The position numbers and the translations under genes are program-made. Shown here piece by piece: positions 1-8,144 of a stretch of DNA of 64,000 nt (the stretch's first letter is position 1; each line of letters opens with the position of its first letter). The stretch lies in NCBI GenBank assembly GCA_006247105.1, contig CM016926.1:1302001-1366000 (forward strand), written 5' to 3'. Origin of the DNA: Giardia muris (Eukaryota; Fornicata; Diplomonadida; Hexamitidae). Under the pieces are notes generated by a model that saw only the letters and a program-made list of their open reading frames with translations, was not told the DNA's origin and searched no databases.

Positions 1-303
1 TTTCGGTCGTTGTTGTACACCTCCTGCTCGACGGTCAAACTCAACGGTGAGTCGTTGAATAGCTTCGTCTATATCAACCGAGGTGAGTGGAGCAAGGGCA
101 TTTAGTCGATACATGGCCAGGGCCGTCACACGATCTAGGTTCCGAGCGGACAAAATAAGCCCGAGAAGATAACGAAACCTACCAGCTGGGGTCTCATTCC
201 TATCTGAGAGGCAATGCCCACCAAAGACGTCAACCGGACACACGTATTGAGAACGCATCTCTTCGATATCATCCCATGTCTCTATATAATCCTTAGGGCC
301 CAT
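1..303 (-). CDS. NTH1: Endonuclease III homologue (DNA glycosylase/AP lyase), N-terminal part only
   Basis: This open frame runs off the left edge; only the first 101 codons are present. Translating the minus strand from the ATG at 303 gives the start of an endonuclease III. A stretch VDVFGGHCLSDRN (residues about 24-36) is followed by RYLLGLILSARNLDRVTA, which corresponds to the eukaryotic NTH1 pattern of a first helical segment with LLSLMLSSQTKDQVTA. Family members excise oxidised pyrimidines in base excision repair and nick the abasic site. The helix-hairpin-helix, catalytic Lys/Asp and iron-sulphur cysteines lie beyond the window, so activity cannot be judged. There is no obvious N-terminal targeting extension. 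The start lies 18 bp after the stop of the SANT/BTB gene, and an AATAAAT motif overlaps the ATG. The identification rests on the N-terminal pattern alone. Confidence 0.75.
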   Translation of the reverse strand, partial: MGPKDYIETWDDIEEMRSQYVCPVDVFGGHCLSDRNETPAGRFRYLLGLILSARNLDRVTALAMYRLNALAPLTSVDIDEAIQRLTVEFDRRAGGVQQRPK

Positions 304-321
304 TTATTGATGGAAACCAGT

Positions 322-2130
322 TCAATGCTTTCCAGATCTTTGATAGTTGTATGTCGGAAATGGTTGGCTTTCAAAGGCATACCGAGGCCGTTTGAGGTTA
401 TCTCTGTCACGAGCCGCTAGAAGGGCGGCGACGAGCTGTTTTCCTCGAGCGACCTCATCATCATGCGAAATATCAATCAGAATGTTCTTCCTTTGTAAGT
501 CCGACATTGTTTCTTTCAGCTTCAAGTATCGTCGAAGACGTTCGGGAAGCCTTCCTGGACGGACGTATGGCTCCTCATCCAGTTCCTTATGATAAATCTG
601 CGCCTGGAACTCATTAAGGTCAGCAGAGTCCTGACTATCGCTAGCAGAAGGATCCGAAGTCCTATCTCCAGAGATCACCTCAACCTCCGGAATCACTTTA
701 GCCTCCGAAGGCGCAAGACGTGGATAGACAACATGCCGCACCTGTTTGACTGGTTCATCAGTCTCGGAGTTGTTATCTTCCTCAGTAATACCGTTGGGAT
801 CGAGTTCCTTTAGTGTGTCCTGGCCGGAGGGTGACGATTCCATGGTCGAATCATCGCTTTGAGTGGTGCGACGTTGGGTGAGAAGCTGAAGAATCACAGG
901 GATGTCTAGGAAGTTGAAAAGCTTCGTCTTAATTTGAAGGGAGTTCCACATATCAGCTTTAATATCGAAGATGTCAGCCGTCAATGTCAATCGTAAGTCC
1001 GTATCGGATGGGGAATATACGAGACGCTCGATGGAATGCTTCCCTAATGCACTCTGACTAGGACAGTCGTAGATATGCGCCAAGGGAAACACCTGGTTAC
1101 ATTCCGAACAGCTGCACCAGAAGAGATAGGAGAAAAGGAACCAATAGATCTCGACGCTATCGACGCGAGCCTTTCCTGAAAGACGCATCACATCGCGCTG
1201 GATCGCCTTCGAAAACCCTGGGACTGGCCTGAACCTGTGAGACCCCGTAGAGGTGGAGAGGGGTCTTCGCCCAGCACCCTGTCCTCCTTGCGGTCGACAT
1301 ACAATATAAGAGCTTGCCGGATGCTCCATCGCGAGCTTCGAGTCCGAAAGGATCGATTTGAGACAGTATATGCGACAGGAGGTGCATCGGTACAATTGGG
1401 ACGAATACTTATTGATTAGCGAGTTAACAGAGGCGTTTGCCAGCTTCAGAACCAGATAGTTCTGATACCCGGTCCCAAGATATCGAATGAGAAAGGGTAA
1501 GGGCGCCATCTCCAGGAAGCGGGTCAGGAGGGGTGCGTCCATACAGCTGAAGTCGTAGTTCTGCTGGAACACGGTCCGAAGGTTATCCCCCGTAAGGGTA
1601 AATTGAACAGCCTCGCCGACGAGCTTTGGCATCCCAAGGAAGTGCGCAGACATAAGGACTGGAAAGACCAAGCGCGAGGTTAAAACAACGCGTGGATGCT
1701 CAGCAGGACATGTGGAATAGTAACAATATGCGATCAGCCACTTGAAGACCGCAATATCCGAGTGGATCGAAAGCTCGACCGCCCCCGGCTCGCGGTTGAC
1801 GAGCAAATCACGGAAGTAACGAGTGTTCTCGACAAGAACTCTACGGGAAACAGCCAAGGTCTCCTTCTCTTGTCCCTCGATGACGGCCACTTGAATCAAG
1901 TCGTCCTCCACGGGCAGCGCGACCCGAGTCTCGAGAGGCGCATATTTGCGCTCAGTCATCAGCTGCGAATACCTACGACAACATTCCTCGGGACTGGTCC
2001 CATTCATGTACCGCGCTACGTTCGACCAAAGGTCGGCCTCGGATGCCGCACCCCGGCCCTTGACATACTCCACGGCCTGAATGAGACGCCGATCGATGAG
2101 TGTCTCAAGCAGGTGCGGATCCGAAGCCAT
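322..2130 (-). CDS. SANT and BTB domain protein, SANBR/KIAA1841-like
   Basis: 602 residues. An N-terminal SANT/Myb-like segment (about residues 10-60, with DLWSNVARYMNGTSPEECCRR) is followed by a BTB-like fold (about 75-190). The key matches to the animal SANBR (DUF3342) family are SIHSDIAVFKWLIAY (121-135) and the following segment with HFLGMPKLVGEAVQF and SCMDAPLLTRF (about 163-205). A cysteine-rich part follows (CTSCRIYC at 249-256, then CSCSEC and HIYDC around 345-365) and could bind zinc. The C-terminal third is acidic and Ser-rich, ending with a basic helix. In mammals this family regulates class-switch recombination through BTB dimers; that role cannot apply in a protist, so only a chromatin or protein-interaction role is inferred. 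The start has an AT-rich leader (CTAAATTTGATATT) immediately before the ATG. Confidence 0.7.
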   Translation of the reverse strand: MASDPHLLETLIDRRLIQAVEYVKGRGAASEADLWSNVARYMNGTSPEECCRRYSQLMTERKYAPLETRVALPVEDDLIQVAVIEGQEKETLAVSRRVLVENTRYFRDLLVNREPGAVELSIHSDIAVFKWLIAYCYYSTCPAEHPRVVLTSRLVFPVLMSAHFLGMPKLVGEAVQFTLTGDNLRTVFQQNYDFSCMDAPLLTRFLEMAPLPFLIRYLGTGYQNYLVLKLANASVNSLINKYSSQLYRCTSCRIYCLKSILSDSKLAMEHPASSYIVCRPQGGQGAGRRPLSTSTGSHRFRPVPGFSKAIQRDVMRLSGKARVDSVEIYWFLFSYLFWCSCSECNQVFPLAHIYDCPSQSALGKHSIERLVYSPSDTDLRLTLTADIFDIKADMWNSLQIKTKLFNFLDIPVILQLLTQRRTTQSDDSTMESSPSGQDTLKELDPNGITEEDNNSETDEPVKQVRHVVYPRLAPSEAKVIPEVEVISGDRTSDPSASDSQDSADLNEFQAQIYHKELDEEPYVRPGRLPERLRRYLKLKETMSDLQRKNILIDISHDDEVARGKQLVAALLAARDRDNLKRPRYAFESQPFPTYNYQRSGKH

Positions 2131-2267
2131 AATATCAAATTTAGCACCCCCAGCACTAGAAGGAAGGCTCCTTTTCCGCCCTCCCTGCTCTCTTTGGCTG
2201 GCCCCGCTTATCAGCCGTCAGTTGGGCGGCTCGGGTGCTGAGAGTGTGTGAATGAAAGAATTGCCTG
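2131..2267. promoter_or_regulatory. Divergent intergenic region between the SANBR-like and beta-propeller genes
   Basis: This 137-bp gap between divergent ATGs is the longest divergent spacer in the window outside the duplicated region. The side next to the minus gene is AT-rich just before the ATG. An upstream out-of-frame ATG at 2252 precedes the plus-strand start at 2268. No other motif was recognised. Confidence 0.4.
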
Positions 2268-4100
2268 ATGTTGATTCCGTTCTTCGAGCCGATCCCCGAA
2301 TTACCCGCTCCAAAGCTCACCACTTTAGAGGGTAGCCGGTCGGTCTTGTTATACTCGCAGCAGACCGGAATCGTCATAACGTCTGATGGGGCATTACAAG
2401 TGGTCTCCTTGCCAACTCAGACGACAAGGGTGTGGGCGATGACGAGCGCTCCCAACGTTATACTGACATATTCGGAGCCAGAACGTTCCTTGTACGCCGT
2501 TTCTTTGGCGCCCTCGACCGTTTCTCATGAAGCACCTAAGGTTATCTCTCGAGGTATTACCGTTCTCGACTGCATTGACCTTCCCATCCATGAACGAAGG
2601 AAGAAGGCGACGGATATTGTTGTCCTACTTGGAACTACGGAGGGGCTAGCTACTTATACGGTGGTAATGGGGGGAACGGAAGAGTCCTCTCAAATGCTCT
2701 CATCCCTTCTTCCGCACAAGATGATTAGCTGCATCATACAGCGGCGGAAGGGTGTGGTTTGGGGGCTTCGTCAGGACTTGTGTCTGTTTTGTTATTCTCT
2801 CTCGGATCGACGAATGGAAGTCGTGGATATTGTTCGCTTCAAAGCGATATATGGCCACGTGGATGGCGAGGAGATACTTGGTATTGCAAGTGATGATACC
2901 CTGATGATTCTCTCGAGCCATGAGACCCTGATCCCGGTCTTCACCATGTCAAAGGGTTTAACCGTTGCGGCGACTAGCGCTGATACGTTTCTCCTTTCGT
3001 GGGGGACTGAGCCATGCCACCTACAACTCATGCGTGTGTCTGGAAGCTTATTCGAGACCCTTATCGAGGTACATAGTCAAGACTGTTATTCCGCATACGC
3101 AGGGATACCTAAAAGCATGCGCAACTTGATTCATGGCGCGGAATGCTTACTCGCTTTTCCAGACGGACGGGTGGATGCTTTAGTCTTGACAGGGTCTCCT
3201 AATATAGTCGGAGAAAGCTTCATGGCTTCCAAGGGGCATCGAAAGTGCCAAGCACAAGAGAGGGTGGTCGTTCCCGTCCATGCCTTTGAGCCTGCTATCA
3301 CCATCTTAACTAGAAGAGATAATAGTGAGTATACGGTTCAGATCGCATTGCCGATGCGCCATCGCTATACCATGGTCTTTATGCCACAGAACGCACAGAT
3401 TCATGCCTGTGAGAAACATTCTATGACAGACTTGGGAAACATTGTTTTCTCTTCTGACGAGGTCCCTATGTTCACCATCAGTCCCTCTCGAAAAGGAACG
3501 GCCGTGTTCACTGGGTGCACCATTAGAACGCTTGTCTGCTACGAAGGAGATACCATTCAACCCGTCATTCTTCTTAGCATTGAAATTCCACCTTTCTCAT
3601 TGGAGACGTCATCACAAGACCTAGAAGCTCCAGTCCTAACGCTTACCTGTCCATCCCATAGTGATGTTCCCAGTGCGCTTAGTCGCCTTGCCTTAGGAGC
3701 TGTAGTTGTCGCAATACCCGAGCAAGACCAAGTCACTATCAAGGCCACCCATGCGAGTATGGGCTTGGCTCTTGCGGCAGAATTGTATAACGCAACGCCC
3801 TCTCCTACCCTTCTTGAGAACACTACTGTCATCAGGTCTTTCTCTTACAAGGCCTCCTTCCTCAGAGACGCGCTGCTCATGACGGTGATCTCACTTTGCG
3901 AGCTGCGTACTCCCTACTTGATTGGTCTTCTTCATAAAGAATTGAATATATATCAAGCTTTGACACGGTGCAGTCCTCGAGAGCTTCTTTCAGCATTAGC
4001 TAGTGCCCTCGCATGCCTTGAGACGGGTTTCGTAGACGCAGCGTCCCTGGCACGCTCCTACCTCGATAGAATCTTCGTACAGTCTTCTTTGATAGAATAA
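2268..4100 (+). CDS. Predicted beta-propeller protein with helical C-terminus, function unknown
   Basis: 610 residues, no family recognised with confidence. The first 450 or so residues are rich in short hydrophobic beta strands separated by turns, for example SRSVLLYSQQTGIVITSDGALQVV near residues 23-46 and VVWGLRQDLCLFCYSL near 165-180. This looks like one or two beta-propellers. The last 130 residues are helical (LLSALASALACLETGFVDAASLARSYL). That layout occurs in nucleoporins, HOPS/CORVET subunits and ciliary trafficking proteins, but no diagnostic motif selects among them. The gene ends in TAA, and the ATG of CFAP206 follows one codon later in the same frame, so the two reading frames are separated by a single stop codon. 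A GAATAAAC motif overlaps the stop and may be its polyadenylation signal, which favours two separate genes. Confidence 0.7.
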   Translation: MLIPFFEPIPELPAPKLTTLEGSRSVLLYSQQTGIVITSDGALQVVSLPTQTTRVWAMTSAPNVILTYSEPERSLYAVSLAPSTVSHEAPKVISRGITVLDCIDLPIHERRKKATDIVVLLGTTEGLATYTVVMGGTEESSQMLSSLLPHKMISCIIQRRKGVVWGLRQDLCLFCYSLSDRRMEVVDIVRFKAIYGHVDGEEILGIASDDTLMILSSHETLIPVFTMSKGLTVAATSADTFLLSWGTEPCHLQLMRVSGSLFETLIEVHSQDCYSAYAGIPKSMRNLIHGAECLLAFPDGRVDALVLTGSPNIVGESFMASKGHRKCQAQERVVVPVHAFEPAITILTRRDNSEYTVQIALPMRHRYTMVFMPQNAQIHACEKHSMTDLGNIVFSSDEVPMFTISPSRKGTAVFTGCTIRTLVCYEGDTIQPVILLSIEIPPFSLETSSQDLEAPVLTLTCPSHSDVPSALSRLALGAVVVAIPEQDQVTIKATHASMGLALAAELYNATPSPTLLENTTVIRSFSYKASFLRDALLMTVISLCELRTPYLIGLLHKELNIYQALTRCSPRELLSALASALACLETGFVDAASLARSYLDRIFVQSSLIE

Positions 4101-4103
4101 ACT

Positions 4104-6791
4104 ATGAATTCTGAGGCCTCGACATCGCTCGCGACCCAGCTGGTCCAGAAGAGCCGCGACGCGGGCATCGAGCTTTCGGACTTCATGGCCACGTTCATCG
4201 TTGAGTATCTGCTACTCTCCTTACGCCTGACGTCACTAGCCAGGACCGACTTTGATAGGGTCCTCGATTTATCCCTTTCCCTCTTATTAGGCTTCAAGGG
4301 GCCAAATACCGCACCCTCAGACATCCTCTCGCATACCCTTCAACTCCTGTCAGCACATTCCTCGGAATTAGCTGGGTATCATGAACAATCGATACGGGCA
4401 CGTGATCGACTGAACACTCGTTATCAGGAGGTGTATAGCCGAGTCTGCACACTCGATACCCCCGAACAGATTATGGGGGCGTTCGAAGATCTTCTGAAGG
4501 ATGTGCACATGCCCCTCTCTCTTGGTCAAGGGCACGTCGATGCTCAAGTTCTTACGGCCGCGCTCAAGCTTTCCCTTAGTTCCGTCCTCTCGCCCTCGGA
4601 TGTCCTTGTCTTCAAGGACATTCTTGTCAATGAGTCGACTCAACCCGATCAACTAGTTGAGCTTATTGAGGTGGCCTCTGGCGTAACGGTCGTTGGGGAC
4701 CCACCGACGGCGCAACTGCAAGCGCTCGAGCACTCCATCGCAACCCTGGTGCGTGCGGTAGAGACACAATACACCCAGATCTGTGGAGTCTTCACAGGCT
4801 CAGTCCTTCCTCTATTACTATATAACAATGAGACGGGGATCTCTGGAGACCGAATCGCACTGGCTAAGGCCAGAGAGACGATGATGTACGCCATTAACAG
4901 GCTGGCAATCGTCAAGGCATTTGCTAGCTTCTTACGCGAGGCCAGAGGCTTGGCGGAGCTTGTTGGAACTACGGCCGAGTCTCTTCGAAGCGAGGTGACC
5001 ACCCTTCACAAACTCCTCGCCGAAAAGGAAAGTGTCCCGAAGGTGTACGTCTACCCCAAATTCACTGCTGTTGCGCGGCAGAACAGAACGCTTGCGCTTG
5101 CATGCCAGTCCTTCGCCCACCTGAAGCAATGGCATACGAAGCTGATGTCCTTCATCGACGACTATGCCTTCACGATCCTACCGGAGGCTAGCGCAAAGAC
5201 TCCGCTCTACACCATGGAGGACCTTGACCAGGCTCGGCAGTGGGTACAGAAGACGTACCAATCGTTCGATCTCGCGACCACCACGCCGACTAAGGAACCA
5301 GGGTCGCGTGTCTTAAGATTCGGGGTCAACATATCGACAAAGGCTAAGCCAGGGTCGGCTCATCCTCCATATATCAAAAGCCTTGGGTCCTTCTCTCCAC
5401 TAGACTCGGAAGCTCTATTTGGAACGACGTATCTTTTCGGTGGGTTTGATCCCTTTTTCTTGATGAATCCAGTAACAAGCTGGCCTGGGGTGCCCATCCC
5501 AGTGGTCATTCCTGGCTTCTCTACCTCATTGACGAAGGCTGGGGAAATTCAACCAATTGGTTCTGCATGCCTTAGTATTAGTGCAGATCAGACAGAACTC
5601 GTCCAAATGTTACACATCAGCCCCTCAGATTTAGCGTCACAAATCCTCTGTATGGCTGAGGACGATGGATACGGCCTCGTTGCTTTCTCCTCCATCCTTA
5701 CTCGTAGTGCGTTTGCGACCAATCCACCTCTATTGATGGCATCCATCCTCGCCCTTTCCCTCTCTTCACCAGAATTTCTACCGCTCGTAATCCTTTTGGA
5801 TCTCTGCCGCGTGAGCCATGTGTTGGGTGGGGACGCGTTCAATAGAAGCCGGGAGGCATTAGTCACCGAGTATGGAGAGTTTCATGTCGCCATCCTTCCG
5901 GCCTCCCACCTAAATTCATCGCACGAGGAGCTATCTCAAGGGAACCTGCAAAGCTTACTTATCGCCCCATCAGAGGCGTTGCAGCCGCAGGTGGACCCGT
6001 GTGGGTTCATCCGCGGAGTCCCATCATTCATTTCCCTCTTCACGAAGGTTGTAGTTTCAAGACAACTTGCTTTTGCTGGGGCATTGGCAGAGGACGCCGA
6101 GACGAGCATCTTTGGCGCTCAATATGTGCTAAAGGAGCTATTAGACACGTCATTCCTCAAGCAGTATGAAAGCCTCTGCGCTAACGGACCACTTGCGCGC
6201 TGGCGAGAGGTTGAACGTACATATTCGATGATTGGGCCTGATGATCTCATTCCTCTTGGGGCGGATGGAACACCAAAGCCGAACTTTGATAAGATAAACA
6301 AAGCGCCATCGAAAGGGACGTCTCTTACAGGAGGATTACCACAAGAGATCGCAATACAAACACCGTTACACTTCTACGAGCGGAATATCGTCCCCGGTTA
6401 TACCTCTTCCGAGTGGGAGTTGCGGGCGCGTGCCCTTCGCATCTATCAGATCCAGCAGAAAAGGACTCACACGACACAAACGTCCGCGACAACCTTCAAG
6501 ACGGTCAAGGCCACGGAGACCGTCGAGTCGACGGATGCGGCGACCCAGAGCAAGGTTGACGCAGCCACCCATGCGACCTCTCACTTCCGGTTCATTCATC
6601 GGCCATTACCGGCGTCGCTCTCAGATAGCATCGCAGATCGCGCGTTGATGAATGCGGGCGTTGTCAAGCGGACATCCGAGACGACAATGTCATTGAACCT
6701 GGACGATGTGGCTAAGAAGGCAGAGGAGTTTCGTCGACTACGTGAAAAGGCCAAGGCTACTATGGGACAGAGTGGGAGTAAACATGACTGA
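4104..6791 (+). CDS. CFAP206: Cilia- and flagella-associated protein 206 (radial spoke 2 docking adaptor)
   Basis: 895 residues. The best evidence is near the C-terminus: RNIVPGYTSSEWELRARALR followed by QQKRTHTTQTS, then TDAATQS. These match the CFAP206 block with ...WNEWELRR.A.KLANLR...THS.QT... and its later ATQT. The N-terminus (LVQKSRDAGIELSDFMATFIVEYLL) fits the CFAP206 start, and AGYHEQSIRARDRLNTRYQEV fits its early helical region. VPKVYVYPKFTAVAR near residues 310-325 fits the mid-protein segment. In other flagellates CFAP206 docks radial spoke 2 and dynein c to the doublet microtubule. This protein is longer than the usual 600 or so residues because of inserted segments in the second half. 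AGTAAAC lies inside the last codons (6777-6783). The stop abuts the stop of the opposing gene with no base between them. Confidence 0.8.
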   Translation: MNSEASTSLATQLVQKSRDAGIELSDFMATFIVEYLLLSLRLTSLARTDFDRVLDLSLSLLLGFKGPNTAPSDILSHTLQLLSAHSSELAGYHEQSIRARDRLNTRYQEVYSRVCTLDTPEQIMGAFEDLLKDVHMPLSLGQGHVDAQVLTAALKLSLSSVLSPSDVLVFKDILVNESTQPDQLVELIEVASGVTVVGDPPTAQLQALEHSIATLVRAVETQYTQICGVFTGSVLPLLLYNNETGISGDRIALAKARETMMYAINRLAIVKAFASFLREARGLAELVGTTAESLRSEVTTLHKLLAEKESVPKVYVYPKFTAVARQNRTLALACQSFAHLKQWHTKLMSFIDDYAFTILPEASAKTPLYTMEDLDQARQWVQKTYQSFDLATTTPTKEPGSRVLRFGVNISTKAKPGSAHPPYIKSLGSFSPLDSEALFGTTYLFGGFDPFFLMNPVTSWPGVPIPVVIPGFSTSLTKAGEIQPIGSACLSISADQTELVQMLHISPSDLASQILCMAEDDGYGLVAFSSILTRSAFATNPPLLMASILALSLSSPEFLPLVILLDLCRVSHVLGGDAFNRSREALVTEYGEFHVAILPASHLNSSHEELSQGNLQSLLIAPSEALQPQVDPCGFIRGVPSFISLFTKVVVSRQLAFAGALAEDAETSIFGAQYVLKELLDTSFLKQYESLCANGPLARWREVERTYSMIGPDDLIPLGADGTPKPNFDKINKAPSKGTSLTGGLPQEIAIQTPLHFYERNIVPGYTSSEWELRARALRIYQIQQKRTHTTQTSATTFKTVKATETVESTDAATQSKVDAATHATSHFRFIHRPLPASLSDSIADRALMNAGVVKRTSETTMSLNLDDVAKKAEEFRRLREKAKATMGQSGSKHD
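6777..6783 (+). terminator. Polyadenylation signal AGTAAAC inside the end of CFAP206
   Basis: Exact match to AGTRAAY, the known Giardia polyadenylation consensus, lying 5 bases before the TGA stop. Cleavage shortly downstream would leave a very short 3' UTR overlapping the opposing gene. Confidence 0.6.
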
Positions 6792-7568
6792 TTAGAAGGT
6801 GACTCCCATCAGGTCAACTCGGCCTTGTCGAACGATATCTCGGAAGCGCAAATTGCTTGATGACCGAACCTCTGCAAGTGTTCTACGTGGGTCACGACCT
6901 GGCATACCTCCAAAGTCATGGTTCGGTTTCCGCTTTCCATTGGGATTCATCAGATAGCAAGGTGCATCGTACTTCTTTCGAGTCTCATAAGAGTAGAAGG
7001 TAGGCCGACGGCGAAGGACCTCAAGCTTCTCATGTACGGCCTCACTGGTTCTCTCGATCCCTGGAGGGACGTCGAAATATGGCGCATGATTCTCGGTACC
7101 GACAGCCTTATATTGCTGTGCACCAGGAAAGGCACCTGGGCCAGGAGTACTACGCCAGCTGAGCCAGCACTTACGAGAGAAGCTTGTGCTACAAGTAGGC
7201 ATGTCGGGGATGGGGTCGGGATATACCGTCCGCATCCGCGGTTGTGTCGTAAGAGTCTGCACCTCTGAATGACCATCATGATTACTAAGTTCTAGGACTG
7301 TCTGAATGATGGGTGTCTTTCCATCCTCAATACCCCGCGAAGTAGAACGGATCGTTGTCGTTGATCGTGCTCTCCGATGGATTGGGACGAGGACTGGGAC
7401 ATCGTTGTCATTAGGTTCAACATCCGAGCTGGCAAGAAGATCTCGTCGAAGCCGATAAGGGTCACGGGCGGAGTCTCCCATCTGTGTCCCTCGTGGCGTA
7501 CTTGTGCAGGAGAGAGACGTACTCGAAAGCATCGAGTAGCTCTGGGCAAAGTGTGAGGCAAGCTTCAT
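6792..7568 (-). CDS. Small SHIPPO-like protein (possible microtubule/flagellar protein)
   Basis: 258 residues, basic and Ser/Arg-rich, probably largely unstructured. The only recognisable element is STPGPGAFPGAQQYK at about residues 139-153. It resembles the STPGPGxY repeat of the SHIPPO/ODF3 family of flagellar inner-microtubule proteins. One clear repeat is visible, with a second Pro/Tyr-rich segment (PTFYSYETRKKYDAPCYL) near 190-207. A flagellar role is therefore only an inference, supported loosely by the CFAP206 and dynein-like neighbours. The ATG follows GTAAAA directly (GTGTAAAAATG), and the gene is in the same frame as the upstream 180-residue gene, separated by one TAA. Its own TAA touches the TGA of CFAP206 on the other strand. 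Confidence 0.6.
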   Translation of the reverse strand: MKLASHFAQSYSMLSSTSLSCTSTPRGTQMGDSARDPYRLRRDLLASSDVEPNDNDVPVLVPIHRRARSTTTIRSTSRGIEDGKTPIIQTVLELSNHDGHSEVQTLTTQPRMRTVYPDPIPDMPTCSTSFSRKCWLSWRSTPGPGAFPGAQQYKAVGTENHAPYFDVPPGIERTSEAVHEKLEVLRRRPTFYSYETRKKYDAPCYLMNPNGKRKPNHDFGGMPGRDPRRTLAEVRSSSNLRFRDIVRQGRVDLMGVTF

Positions 7569-7583
7569 TTTTACACTACTCCC

Positions 7584-8126
7584 TTAGCCATCTTGAGACG
7601 CAACAAACTCAGAGAGTGGTGGGAGGGCGAAGGGGACGGCTTGTATTGGTGCGGCAAGCGTTCGAGGCGTGACCGGAGTCTCGACGACGAGAATCGTATA
7701 GAAGAAGCGTATCTGTGGAATAACTCTACGACGGATGAACTCACGAAGTAGAGAGGCAAGCATCTCGGGAAGAGCGCGAAGGCTGGCATAGACCCTCTCG
7801 AGAAGACGGCTCTCAAGGTGAGGTGCCATCTGTTCCGGCCCTATCGCTGCCAGTTCGATTAGTAGGTGTCTCCATGCTAATACGATGGTTTCTGTTAGGA
7901 TATCACCAAGACTATTCGGACGGCAAAGTTCGAGGATCGGAAGGGCCAAGAGGTCAACCGCAATCCACCCGGATTCGACAAGAGGATCCGTTGAACTCAC
8001 GAGGACGTCGAAAAGCCCTTTTCGGATATCCTCCGGGCTTGGGAGCCCGCAGATCCGTCGGACTAGCGCGGGGCCTAGCCGGCATTGCTGAATGAGGTCA
8101 ATGACGGGAATATGATATGCAGTCAT
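7584..8126 (-). CDS. Hypothetical helical protein
   Basis: 180 residues from the ATG at 8126. An upstream TTG would lengthen the frame but lies between the dynein-like gene's stop and this ATG, so it was not used. The protein is hydrophobic and largely helical (IAVDLLALPILELC, ILTETIVLAWRHLLIELAAIG, MLASLLREFIRRRVIPQI) and ends in a Pro-rich tail. I recognise no family. It sits 18 bp after the stop of the dynein-like gene, in the same frame, with GTAAAG directly before the ATG. The coding bias looks like that of its neighbours. A role linked to the dynein-like protein is possible but has no sequence support. Confidence 0.55.
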   Translation of the reverse strand: MTAYHIPVIDLIQQCRLGPALVRRICGLPSPEDIRKGLFDVLVSSTDPLVESGWIAVDLLALPILELCRPNSLGDILTETIVLAWRHLLIELAAIGPEQMAPHLESRLLERVYASLRALPEMLASLLREFIRRRVIPQIRFFYTILVVETPVTPRTLAAPIQAVPFALPPLSEFVASQDG

Positions 8127-8144
8127 CTTTACAAGTGTCAATTC

